From: Tritrichomonas foetus
Taxonomy: Eukaryota; Parabasalia; Tritrichomonadida; Tritrichomonadidae
DNA length: 16,259 nucleotides
Direction of reading: 5' to 3'
NCBI GenBank assembly: GCA_001839685.1
Contig: MLAK01000653.1
Location: forward strand, 1 to 16,259
Position 1 is the first letter of the stretch; every line of letters begins with the position of its first letter. This document shows positions 8,301-15,500 of the stretch, piece by piece. Both the position numbers and the translations under genes were made by a program. The notes beneath the pieces are model-generated. The model ran no database searches. It was not told the DNA's origin and saw nothing but the letters and a program-made list of their open reading frames with translations.

Positions 8301-9572
8301 GAACTTATTAGACCAGTCAGCAATAGAGAAGTCTCCGTTAGATTTGATAAGAGAATCACCTTGAATGAAGATAACTTCAAACTCAGCAGAGACATCAAAA
8401 TACAAAGTGCCGCACTTAGAGGTGATCTTAGAACAGTTACACTTCATACAGAAACACCATTTGAAAACAATACTGAATATACTCTTCAGGTTCGAGGTCT
8501 TAAAGACCAACTTGGTAACAAGAATGATAGTGAGATCAAATTCACATATATTGCTGGCAATATGATTGTCACAGTTCCAGATCCAGTTACTGGAAACTCC
8601 ACATCCCTCAACGATGTTGAATATACAACTGATTCCTTCTCAATTCAACTTGATATCAATTCACACCAAGCTACAGATGGTGTTCTTCTTAGTGACGGAA
8701 ACAATAAGATCCAAGTTGAACTTGTGAACAATCATGTTAAATTCATTGTTGATACACTTTCTGTTGAATCAGCTTCAGAACTTCCACAAGGTAATGTGAA
8801 AGTTACATTAGTTCGTGAAAGGAACACAATGATCAAAATTTACATCAACGGAGTCATTTCAAGCTCAGCTTATCAAAAAGATATTCCAAGTGTTATGCAT
8901 GTTAAAACATTTGATTTAGCGAATATTGATGTTGAATACAATTCTCTCTTTGTTGTTAACTATGGACTTACATACAAGGATTCACTTGAGCTTAACAACG
9001 AAAGAGTCCTTCTCCACTCAGCCACAGCTTCAGCATCATCTTCCGAAGAAGGACATGCTCCCAGATTAGCTATTGATGATAACAAGAACACATATTGGGT
9101 TTCTTCAAACTCTGTTGACAATCAAAACGAGCCACAAGAGTTATTAATTGAACTTGATAGGATCGTCAATGTAACAAAGCTTGAATATGTTCCAGGCCAA
9201 GAAGGCGCACTCAAGAAGTACAAGTTCTCTATCTCAACAGATAATTTAGAATGGACGGACATTGAAGGAGAATTCTCCAGCAACTATGTTGTTGATGTTA
9301 ACGCTGCTGCTAAATTCATCAAGGTTTCAGGTGACTCTGGTGAAAAGGTAATTTCAGTTGCTGAACTCTATCTCTACGGAAAAGAAGCCAACAATGGTGA
9401 ATCAGACCACGATGATGATGATGATGACACTGGTTCAAGCAAAACACTTGACATTGTCGTAATTGCCCTTGCTATTTCTGTTGTTGTTATCGCAATTGTA
9501 TTGGCAATTATCGTTCACAAGAGAGAGAAGTTAAACGATATGAAAACAACTCCCCTTATCTCTCAACAATAA
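2349..9572 (+). CDS. Membrane-anchored tandem glycoside hydrolase (clan GH-D, alpha-galactosidase-like) with discoidin domains
   Basis: A single 2407-residue frame. A short signal peptide (about 1-13, hydrophobic LLLCTSILA then acidic EE) leads into two homologous modules and a membrane anchor. Module 1: F5/8 type C (discoidin) domain about 80-232; catalytic (beta/alpha)8-type domain about 330-770 with DDGW at 459-462, FGVWLGPRGGY at 512-522, KLDG (D577, predicted nucleophile) and ISGD (D656, predicted acid/base); Ig-like (Big_5/SbsA type) domain about 871-964; concanavalin/LamG-like domain about 965-1105. Module 2 repeats this order: discoidin about 1168-1335, DDGW at 1569-1572, KLDG (D1687), VSDD (D1766), Ig-like about 1979-2075, lectin-like about 2078-2210. 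A third discoidin domain (about 2218-2345), an acidic DHDDDDDD linker, a transmembrane helix (about 2368-2392) and an 18-residue basic tail complete it. Motif order fits clan GH-D (GH27/GH36) retaining galactosidases; exact family and substrate are inferred. Both catalytic sites look intact. It probably sits on the cell surface and trims glycans. Such multi-domain enzymes are common in gut bacteria, so lateral acquisition followed by internal duplication is plausible. Confidence 0.85.
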   Translation: MCIFLLLCTSILAEEITLENQYFKQIWTLDNNKISTKQIVNKRTDGAETVIVPGEGIQEFVIALPGDDSQVYPSPIDKSNFKIAYANSENSASGNEGPASNLLDNNAQTIWHTYYGGGSGHDDRDDKENDPFYFIVDTQSPVKFQSISYQQRPNGGNGAVKDFQLYVGSSQEEVQQKIKDKQYELDDTFIENHGGKCYVNLTHEIEAQFIAIVTKGDGKYASGAEFDIYAEPLPATNYVIQSSDLTHQKHTVEGKKLVITYEPYEFRGATWNINEIVEMENDKHYLHKHLEIKCSDKSVQIDYIDLEHIKISAEDLPFSWGTPMVENVFKNLGQPFYLNTVFFGCRFPLAHTLIERKVGRVRYYTGKRFEQFETNADGYYVTWQTVTGVARSNRMEVVRNDFFSYIADISVPSPFRKQYNSWYDWMLEITEENIMVSFKEIEKGCSQFGLPPFDSYVIDDGWNNYNSEKYDVFQPTVSGTTYNEDGFWTFNNKFPNKFTPPSKFTKKISSYFGVWLGPRGGYATPGQFGKMIEDAGKGFYAPDSNDVDVASHKYVENVKNLLCSFIRDYQVNYYKLDGFTATPCSDTTHDHMVGGQNGMYFFTDLWESWIAAYKEMIQTAKDVGLTNFWISSTTFTNLSPFHLQWSNSVWIQISGDMGETIVDNLTQSCDQVLTYRDQCYWSFYDEREFQFPAKNLYNHDPIYGQAGTTLRGSMDDDYFRTFLSGCAMRGTMFWELYYTYDMIDEGDKWYVNSDVLSWTEKNKDILQHSQRFGGQPAKGEVYGYSAWEGNNGIISFRNPSGSSKEFTLILDRDAGVTEGLSTVYRSTRLQHLTFSKEENVNGVPYNYGDELKVTLQAGEYRIYEFAPQIDEKPPVIEVVKTTKENELTIRFDKYVDLTNAKFTVEGLTVKEAKLRGDLRTVRVEFEDVMTNYTIYKLSIEKVASIFGVCLDTELEFQYYALNIISSIRGEFSGTGQPILSQIIKTDSFTFKMSIKDLNGLTNCVLLHSEDNSIVAEIVNKHVKFTVGDVSLTSEGEVSDKSSFITLVRERNALIKIYIGQELDSSKWNEKMPLLETLQNIILDENNVVYNYVQIYNYGLGYDEIPIEIPLKNQFIERVFTITNEKLATYNTYNLRASDNSVFKPNPGSEEWAFTVPAYAENTLKGIEETAIDRSKWTIKANSEQSNVAQREGAAVNLIDGNPNTIWHSKYSDAGQGGHDDRKSNTDPFIITINLGEPTSFKAFSHKPRKEMSNGVIYHYEIYAADSEQQLEEAINNKEYKAKGDFKYLGTSAEPVYVNFTEEITAQFLAFVDVIENTEYGSGADFSLYKEFVPPQYHEFKSSDASVESYKLETPEEGLQRLTFTFNPVTFNKVDYTVREVYELYDDKPYMEKQVFIRCSNPTQRIVYIDLESFNLSASDLKDSWTHPNLPYDEAAAIPPFLITLGQPVYINTIFTGCRFPLNDNAIEDGVARLRYHTGKLFNELTEGTEYACWKTVFGVARSNRREVVRNDFFSYIADISVKTPLRLQYNSWYDWMLAINEENILESFKEIERGCSQFGVPPLDSYVVDDGWNNYNTEKYDVYDEEISGTTYNQGGFWEFNNKFPEGLTNPSDFARRIASNFGVWLGPRGGYRSFGQFGHMIEDAGFGYYNAEAKDIDVGSAKYQKKLGDFLNNWIKEYKINYFKLDGFAKAPCSDPTHDHATGGLNGANYYTDLWERFYKIFEMFRGTAEEEKIYNFWISITCYVNPSPFHLQWANSVWIQVSDDIGYIKIGEDSSLLDQVLTYRDNCYYKFYDYFQFQFPQRCIYNHDPIYGKWGTPLEGAFDDEQFRTFLYMCAMRGNAFFELYYTYTMLDEGDKWYINAEVLTWLRSNFETLQHSQRFGGDPGEANVYGYSAWGNDNGFIAIRNPSTEVKSYTITINRDIGVPEDIPTTYRKAVLTHETIEDIEEGKETNYGDQIEVTLQPREARIIAFQNTRDAQASQIELIRPVSNREVSVRFDKRITLNEDNFKLSRDIKIQSAALRGDLRTVTLHTETPFENNTEYTLQVRGLKDQLGNKNDSEIKFTYIAGNMIVTVPDPVTGNSTSLNDVEYTTDSFSIQLDINSHQATDGVLLSDGNNKIQVELVNNHVKFIVDTLSVESASELPQGNVKVTLVRERNTMIKIYINGVISSSAYQKDIPSVMHVKTFDLANIDVEYNSLFVVNYGLTYKDSLELNNERVLLHSATASASSSEEGHAPRLAIDDNKNTYWVSSNSVDNQNEPQELLIELDRIVNVTKLEYVPGQEGALKKYKFSISTDNLEWTDIEGEFSSNYVVDVNAAAKFIKVSGDSGEKVISVAELYLYGKEANNGESDHDDDDDDTGSSKTLDIVVIALAISVVVIAIVLAIIVHKREKLNDMKTTPLISQQ

Positions 9573-9626
9573 TTAAGTTAAGCACATAAATAGATTTAAG
9601 TTTTATAATTTTGATTTCTCGGAATT

Positions 9627-9835
9627 TTATTTTTCATTCTTTGTTTTGGCATTGTGGTATACGTTAATCTCATTTCTTAAATATTCAACTTGTTGAAGTA
9701 AATCAAGATTTTGAATTTCGTTTCGAATTTCTGTTTCTGTTTCTTCTTGGAGGCTTCCAATGATTCAAGTACAAAAAGAATTTCTTTATATATATCATTG
9801 AGTAAATAATTAGAATCTAATCTTAATAATTAACA
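9627..9835 (-). pseudogene. Frameshifted remnant of a helical/coiled-coil C-terminus
   Basis: On the minus strand a frame ending with TAA at 9627-9629 reads EIRNEIQNLDLLQQVEYLR and on to NAKTKNEK, an amphipathic heptad-like helix. Upstream it meets a stop after about 45 codons, but a neighbouring frame continues naturally as LLRLDSNYLLNDIYKEILF and VLESLEAS before joining near 9745, so one frameshift separates two coherent halves; the second half is closed by a TAA near 9830. No family was recognised. It lies just downstream of the minus-strand kinase relic and may be that gene's tail or a fragment of a different gene. Confidence 0.5.
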
Positions 9836-9859
9836 TACTTTCTTCAAAGGTCAGACATT

Positions 9860-10359
9860 TCTGTGGATTTCCATGTACCAAAATCAGTAATGTGGTTGAT
9901 ATTAATCATCAAGCAAAACATTACCTGACTTTGAATCTCGAGGAAATATTCGATTCGAATCAAATATTTCATTCCACAAGTATTCCAGTGATAATAATTT
10001 GCCTATTTATTTGAATAATAAATTCTGAAAATTGGTCGGGAGGTCCAAGTCTCAGGTAGAAAAAAATCCATTGGTAAAAGATTTTTCATTGACATTCCCA
10101 AAGTTTCTCCTGATGAAGCAAAGGATACTCTCCATTAACCAAAATTACTGTGCAAAGACCTGATAAAACTTGATTGGAAAATCAGACATGGATTTTCCAT
10201 AGTCATACCAACAAACAGTTCCACTGTCTGACCAACAATCCTTGGATCACAAAATCTAAAAAGTGCGACTGCTGGTTCATCAATATTTATTTCATCGAAA
10301 GCAGATGAATCAAAAGCTGAAGAAGAAACATTTATGTTATATTGTGATGCTATTAGAAC
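9860..10359 (-). pseudogene. Decayed protein kinase gene (multiple frameshifts and stops)
   Basis: Reading the minus strand from right to left gives kinase landmarks in the correct order but in different frames. A 74-codon open stretch (10359 to 10138) resembles an N-lobe, with FVGMTMENPCLIF (about 10177-10215) resembling beta4-beta5 and the hinge; it stops at 10135-10137. GMKYL (9961-9975) is the end of helix E. Then, in another frame, SNRIFPRDSKSGNVLLDD (9905 to about 9957) is a catalytic loop in which HRD has become PRD, keeping the Lys and Asn positions. After one more frameshift ITDFGTW gives the DFG motif at 9877-9885. The frame stops soon after at SDL. The glycine loop was not identified and no C-lobe was found. 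Trichomonad genomes carry very large kinase families, so dead copies are expected. Confidence 0.7.
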
Positions 10360-10386
10360 TTAATTTTCTTTTGTTTAAAATAAAGT

Positions 10387-10440
10387 ATAAAATCTTCTAC
10401 ATTTAACATAAAATCTTCTACATTTAACATAAAATCTTCT
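10387..10440. repeat. 21-bp tandem repeat, 2.6 copies
   Basis: A 21-bp unit beginning ATAAAATCTTCTAC is present at 10387-10407 and identically at 10408-10428, with the first 12 bases again at 10429-10440. On the minus strand it is open and reads repeats of EDFMLNV, so it could be a coding heptapeptide repeat within the remnant region, or a simple minisatellite. Confidence 0.85.
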
Positions 10441-10444
10441 AATA

Positions 10445-10615
10445 ATTTTGGAAACCTTTCATAGTTCTCTGAATTTGTATGACGGTAATATTGTATCCCT
10501 CAATATCACATAACTATTAACTTCAATGCTTAATGAAATTGTTTTGTTTTGGTGAACACAGAATCTAAAAATTGGTGACATATCCTTCAATTAAAATATT
10601 TAGTAATGTTTCAAC
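10445..10615 (-). pseudogene. Partial decayed copy of the 12505-15726 gene
   Basis: The minus strand at 10580-10615 reads VETLLNILIEGY, nearly identical to the VFETLNILIEGY segment of the 1073-residue protein encoded at 15726-12505 (that segment lies near 13241-13290). Base-level similarity is also clear, for example CCTTCAATTAA in both. Further on, minus-strand QRTMKGF (about 10453-10470) matches QRTIGQF of the same protein (near 13150-13165) in the right order, though about 38 bases further away than expected. The remnant carries stops and frameshifts and covers only about 45 residues of the parent. It ends close to the left end of the mariner element at 10625. Confidence 0.6.
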
Positions 10616-10624
10616 AACAAAATA

Positions 10625-10652
10625 TAGGGTGTCCGGAGGCGTGATGTCACTA
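10625..10652 (+). repeat. Left terminal inverted repeat of mariner
   Basis: Outer 12 bases TAGGGTGTCCGG and inner 12 bases GTGATGTCACTA are identical (reverse complemented) to the right end; the inner block contains the small palindrome GTGATGTCAC with one central base pair unmatched. Confidence 0.9.
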
Positions 10653-10796
10653 CCCACATTAGAAGTGAAATCAATACATTATATTTATAAATAATAAACT
10701 ATGCAATGTTAACATAAAAATTTTGAAAACAATTTTTTTTTCTCTTGACTGAAAATAGAGATAAAGAATCTTTTTCATAAAAAAAAAGAATAATTT

Positions 10797-10821
10797 ATAA
10801 ACGTACACGATGCACGTTTAT
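10797..10821. promoter_or_regulatory. Inverted repeat just upstream of the transposase start
   Basis: ATAAACGT (10797-10804) and ACGTTTAT (10814-10821) form a perfect 8-bp inverted repeat around a 9-base spacer, ending six bases before the transposase ATG. It could be a transcription-factor site or an RNA hairpin in the 5' leader. A short ATG inside it (10810) meets a stop after four codons and is not the start. The function is not known. Confidence 0.35.
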
Positions 10822-10827
10822 TAAAAA

Positions 10828-11848
10828 ATGATTGATCAACATTCAATCATAACTTTTCTGCAGCTTGAAGGAAAAAGGGGCAAAGAAATATATGAAGAAA
10901 TGAAGAGTGTCTTGAAAGAAAAATGTTTGTCTCAAAGACAAATCTACCGAGTCATGGCAGAACTGAACAGAAGTCAAAACACACAGCCTGTGAAAAAAGA
11001 GAAAAAGTGCCAAAGTTATGATATTCTTGACTGGAAAATTTTAGATGTTTTAACCGAATTTCCACATTCATCGTGTCGATATATTGCTAATGTTTTAGGT
11101 GAACCAAAATCGACAATTTATGATCGTTTAACATCAAAATTAATGTATAAACATGTGCATCTTCGATGGGTGCCACATATTCTAACAGAAAATCAAAAGG
11201 CCAATAGAGTTTTATTGGCAAAAAAACTTCTTAAAATTTTGAATGCAGAACAAAAAACTAATTTCACCTTTTTAATAACAGGAGATGAGTCTTGGTTTTA
11301 TTCCAAGACTGATTNAGACTGATTTCAATACACAATGGATTCCTGAAAACTCAGTAATCCCAACTATTCAAAATCCAGGGTTTCAGATCACTAAATTTAT
11401 GGTGACTGTATTTTGGAACCCTCATGGGATAATTCATATTGATGTTTTGCCGCCAAATGAAAAGTTTAATGCTGCATATTATATTACAGCCATTATGTCA
11501 AAAATTGTTGAGTTTAAAAACTCGAATAATTATAAAAAATTATTTGTTCATTATGACAATGCAAAGCCTCATGTGGCAAAAATTGTCAAAAAATATATAA
11601 ATGAAAACTCACTAGAATCAGTTCCACATCCGGCATATTCACCTGATTTGGCGCCTAGCGACTTTTTTTTATTTGGAACTATTAAAGAAAAAGTTAAAGG
11701 AATTGTTTTTGAATCACCAAGCCATTTGATTCAAACAATAGTCCAAATTTTCAATGAAATTCCATCGGAAACTTTGTTTTCAGTTTTTGCAGAATGGCAA
11801 AATAGACTGAAAAAAGTTATTGATGCCAATGGAGACTACATATTTTGA
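10828..11848 (+). CDS. Mariner transposase (D,D34D), frame broken at an assembly N
   Basis: DNA cut-and-paste transposase acting on the terminal repeats. Frame 1 starts with ATG at 10828 (in-frame TAA at 10822-10824 directly upstream) and carries two helix-turn-helix regions (about residues 5-45 and 80-107), the mariner signature WVPHILTENQ, and TGDESWFY with catalytic D153. Frame 2 then continues to the TGA at 11846-11848 with HYDNAKPH (second Asp, codon at 11555) and SPDLAPSDFFLF (third Asp, codon at 11660); exactly 34 residues separate these two Asp, the mariner D34D spacing. The frame change falls at 11306-11324, where AGACTGATT, a single N, and AGACTGATT again occur; one repeat plus the N is 10 bases, which equals the frame difference. 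Without it the protein would be about 336 residues, a normal mariner length. So the catalytic protein is probably intact in the organism. Confidence 0.9.
11306..11324. other. Assembly join: single N between two identical 9-mers
   Basis: AGACTGATT at 11306-11314, N at 11315 and AGACTGATT at 11316-11324. This is the pattern left when two overlapping contig ends are abutted instead of merged. It creates the only frameshift in the transposase. Confidence 0.85.
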
Positions 11849-11896
11849 AATACTTATCAATAAAAAATGACTTATTAGAAATGACTTTATTATACT

Positions 11897-11924
11897 TAGT
11901 GACATCACATTACCGGACACCCTA
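11897..11924 (-). repeat. Right terminal inverted repeat of mariner
   Basis: Reverse complement matches the left end except for the four-base central block TAAT in place of AGGC. Confidence 0.9.
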
Positions 11925-12504
11925 TATTTTCTCTCAAGTTTTCAACAAGTGAGATTTTTGAAAATGGAGACTCATTTAAATACTCAAAATTAAAATGAAA
12001 ATTCCTTTTGCTGATTGCTACAAAATTTGTTTTATTATATATCTACACATTAAGCTCGATATATGATTTTTCAAGATGAATAAGCTCGTGAAATTACGAG
12101 GAATCATTATATGACGAACTACAATGACTCAAAAAATTCCAGAAATGTGTTTGGAGAGGCGAAATGAGGATCTAATTTTTTCTTCTATTTGTAAAATGAT
12201 ACTAAGTCTTTCTAAATTATTTATTAAATATGAAGTTACACTTCAATAAAATTTTATACCTTGTCTTTAGAATATATTATAAAATTTAATTTTTGTATTA
12301 TTCATCTCATTAAAAAACTTTTTTGAAGATTGCTTTTATTATTTATTAAAACTGTCGTATAGCTTACAATTTCTACATAGAATACTAATGCATATATTAG
12401 TTTTGCAAAACCAGATGATAATTATCACTATCATTAACTGAGTCCTGTAAAGAATTTTTAATCTGGTGCAAGAAAAATTTTTGTGGTTTTTATTAGTTTG
12501 AAGT
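11925..12504. other. AT-rich intergenic region with one short open frame
   Basis: Nothing was recognised. A 41-codon plus-strand frame at 12124-12249 (CLERRNEDLIFSSICKMILS and on to a stop) has coding-like composition and is preceded in the same frame by a stop at 12112-12114; it may be a short remnant or chance. The 3' end of the minus-strand gene borders this region, with TAATAAAA just beyond its stop as a possible poly(A)-type signal (near 12490-12497). Confidence 0.4.
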
Positions 12505-15500
12505 TCAGAATAATGGAAAATTATTATTTGATAATATATTTTCTTCTACATCAAAAATCTTGCAATATTTTCTATGCGATAAATCTGTATTAAAACTCTT
12601 TTTAAATGAATCTTTAATATAAAATAATTTTTCATCAATATCAATTTTTTCACATTCAACAAAATCTATATAAAGATTTTCAATTTGCTTTATTGAAACT
12701 TCATCTTGATAATGTCCTAGAATCTGCCGAAGGGAGTCTAATACAGGTTTACAATTCGATTCGGAAAAAAAGCCAGGAAGTTTATCATTTAAATTATGGT
12801 GAAATAGAAACACAGCTGTGATTACTTTTTCTAGTTCTTCTTGGTGATTATTTCTTAATGCTATAGCATTGGATAAACAAAATATACTTGCTTTAAACCA
12901 ATTTAATAAACTATTTTCATTCAAATTATTAACAACTAATTGGAAAAGAGTTATTAAAGATTTTGATGTGTTCAAAATACCAGTTTTTACACAATCAAGC
13001 AGGTATTGACAAGATTTGTCGAATAAAATTAGATTGAAATTCATACGTAAGGATTCAATGATGAATTCCATTATTAATCTGGCAGCTGATGCTGTATCAA
13101 CTTCGAAATCATCATAATCTCTTAATTGCATATGATTATTTTCATGATTAAATTGTCCTATGGTTCTTTGAAATTTGCTGTGTCTGATCATGAAATCAGA
13201 ATTTTTAAGTTGTTGATAATGAACACTAGAATATAAAAATCTGTGATATCCTTCAATTAATATATTTAATGTTTCAAAAACTTCATCTCCTGCTGGATTT
13301 AAAACAATTTGATTAATTCCTGCTTGTGCAATCGCTGTATATAATAAATATTCGAATCTATTAGGTGATTTTTCTTTCTTATCAATAAGTCTTGCATGCA
13401 TCATAGAATAAAATGGAAAAGCAGTAAAACCTAACATTCGAGTTATTTGAACAACGAAATCAAATTGGAAATTAATATTGGAATGAAGAATCTCTGTCCA
13501 TTTTTGGATAATATTTAGTAAATCATTTTCTGATGAGATTTCTAGATTTGAAATCTTTAAAAACTCAAGCGAAAGTAAAATTAATTGGTGATCTTGTCCA
13601 CATTTTTCAGCTAATTGTCCGAAATAATTTGTAGATATCATTTGTTTTTGTTCAATATTAATGTAATTCATTAAATGAAGTGATGCTTTAATTAAACTGA
13701 TATCATAAGTCCCAAGTAATTGAAATATTTCAAGATTTTGAAGATTAAGATAGGGGCAGAATTTAACAACAAAATTGTAAAAAAGTTTAGTATATTTTTG
13801 AAAAGTTTTCATAAGGTTAATATCTGTTTGTATATAAATAAAAAGATTTTGAATTTTAGCATACAATAAATAATATAAATGTTCAGCGAAAGATTTCAAT
13901 TCATTATCTGATGAAATTTTAGTATCTTTGCTTTCATATGCTTCATTATTCATAGGAGTGTTGATTGTTCCAGGTTTTTCGAAGTTATTATTAAGAGATT
14001 GGATTTCAGTTGTTTGATAATTTGATTCTAGAGTATAGTTTACATCAATTTTATTAAATAATTGGGTGAATGAAATGATAATTTTATGACTTATCATATC
14101 ACTGATATCACAGTCACTAATTCTAATTATATAGTGTGAATAAAATTTAATAACAGTTGTTAATATATTTGTGAGCATAAGAGTAACTTTATTTTCACGA
14201 ATTATTTCATTAGTGAAGTTTTTTAGGGCTAATAAAAAGATAATGTTATGTTTGTGATTGTCGAAATTAATGATTGCCATAGTTTCTTCAATTGTCATTA
14301 TAAAAGAATCATTAAGATATGAAGGTAATACAAATTGCAAATAAGTTGAGCATGATTTAGCTGCTTCTTTAGTATTGATGCCATCTAATTTATTCACTAT
14401 GGCTTTTATTGCTGCGGACTTTAAAGTAATAAGTTCTTCTTCTGATAAAAATTGGAAAATGCGATGTTTTGCTGAATTAAATGTTGGAATTAATAAATTG
14501 GCACTCAATAACGTATATTTTTCAAACTGGATAAATTGATGAACAATTTCCATCATTTCCGGGAATGGTTCATAAGCAGATGATTCTCTTTTCTCATTGA
14601 CATTCGAAAAGATCTTTGAATAATATGACATAATACAATTAGGAAGTGAAGAATTTTGATGATTTGAACCAATATGTTCAGTGAAAGCTAAAAATAGCTT
14701 ATATTTCATAAAAATATATTTCACATATATATAATATAATCTTTCTTTCTGAGTTTTTATTTCTTTCATGTTATCAATTTTATTATTGGATCCATTCATA
14801 TCCTTACCATATATGTCAAAATTGGTATTTTTGTTGTGTATGGAAGAATTAGATGAGTTATTTTGGAGAAAAATGAGAATTTCTTCAATATTATGCGAAA
14901 TGTTTTCTTTGTTAAAAAAGTCAATCATCTTTTCAAAAAAGTGCTGATTTAATTCTGTTGGAGGATTGTATAAGAAATTTTTACAAATACTATAAGATAA
15001 AACTGGATCAGGATGTGTAGCAAAATCTTTAACAATATCAAAATTAGTTTGTTCAACATAATCCATTAGAAACTCTATATTGACTTTCATAATTACGTTG
15101 GAAAGTGTATTTTGTGATGGAGCTGGAATTGAATAAATGTTTTGACAAATAAAATCCAAAATATTCTTTAAAGATCCATCATTTTTAAGTACAGAGATAT
15201 ATTTCTTTTTCCTAATTGTATCATCAAGTTTAATGAAGTTCGAAAGATATTTAATAATAAAATCATGACTTCTTGCTCGAAATAAGGAATATTCACTATC
15301 AAAATCATAAAAATAATGATAGCCACTATTTTCATAATAGCTTTCAATAAAGTAGTTCTGATTTAGAAATATTGGTTCTTGTATAGAATTTTCCTGGAAA
15401 TTTGGATGGAGTGGAAGTTGTTCAAAAAGCAAATCGAACAAATCATCAATAAAATCAACTCGAAGTCGGGAATAACAAAATTGCAAAAAGTTGGTAATCC

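Larger units (their letters stand above)
10625..11924 (+). mobile_element. Mariner (Tc1/mariner superfamily) transposon, near-complete
   Basis: A 1300-bp unit bounded by inverted ends TAGGGTGTCCGG...GTGATGTCACTA (left 10625-10652) and its reverse complement (right 11897-11924). The 28-bp ends agree at 24 positions; the four mismatches form one block in the middle (AGGC against TAAT). TA dinucleotides lie outside both ends (10623-10624 and 11925-11926), as expected for mariner TA target duplication; since the terminus itself reads TATA, the exact boundary is uncertain by two bases. The length matches typical mariner elements. It carries one transposase gene. Related mariner elements (Tvmar1) are known from T. 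vaginalis; whether this one is the same lineage cannot be decided by eye. Confidence 0.92.

Noticed and set aside
10022..10363. Plus-strand frame with two internal stops (reads KSIGKRFFIDIPKVSP and SSIFISSKADESKAEEE)
   Set aside because: It looked coding at first, but the minus strand over 10138-10359 is fully open for 74 codons, contains a kinase-hinge-like segment and lines up with further kinase motifs; the plus frame is best seen as its antisense.
12124..12249. 41-codon plus-strand frame after the mariner element
   Set aside because: Composition is plausible but there is no recognisable domain, start context or homologous neighbour; kept only as a note in the intergenic entry.
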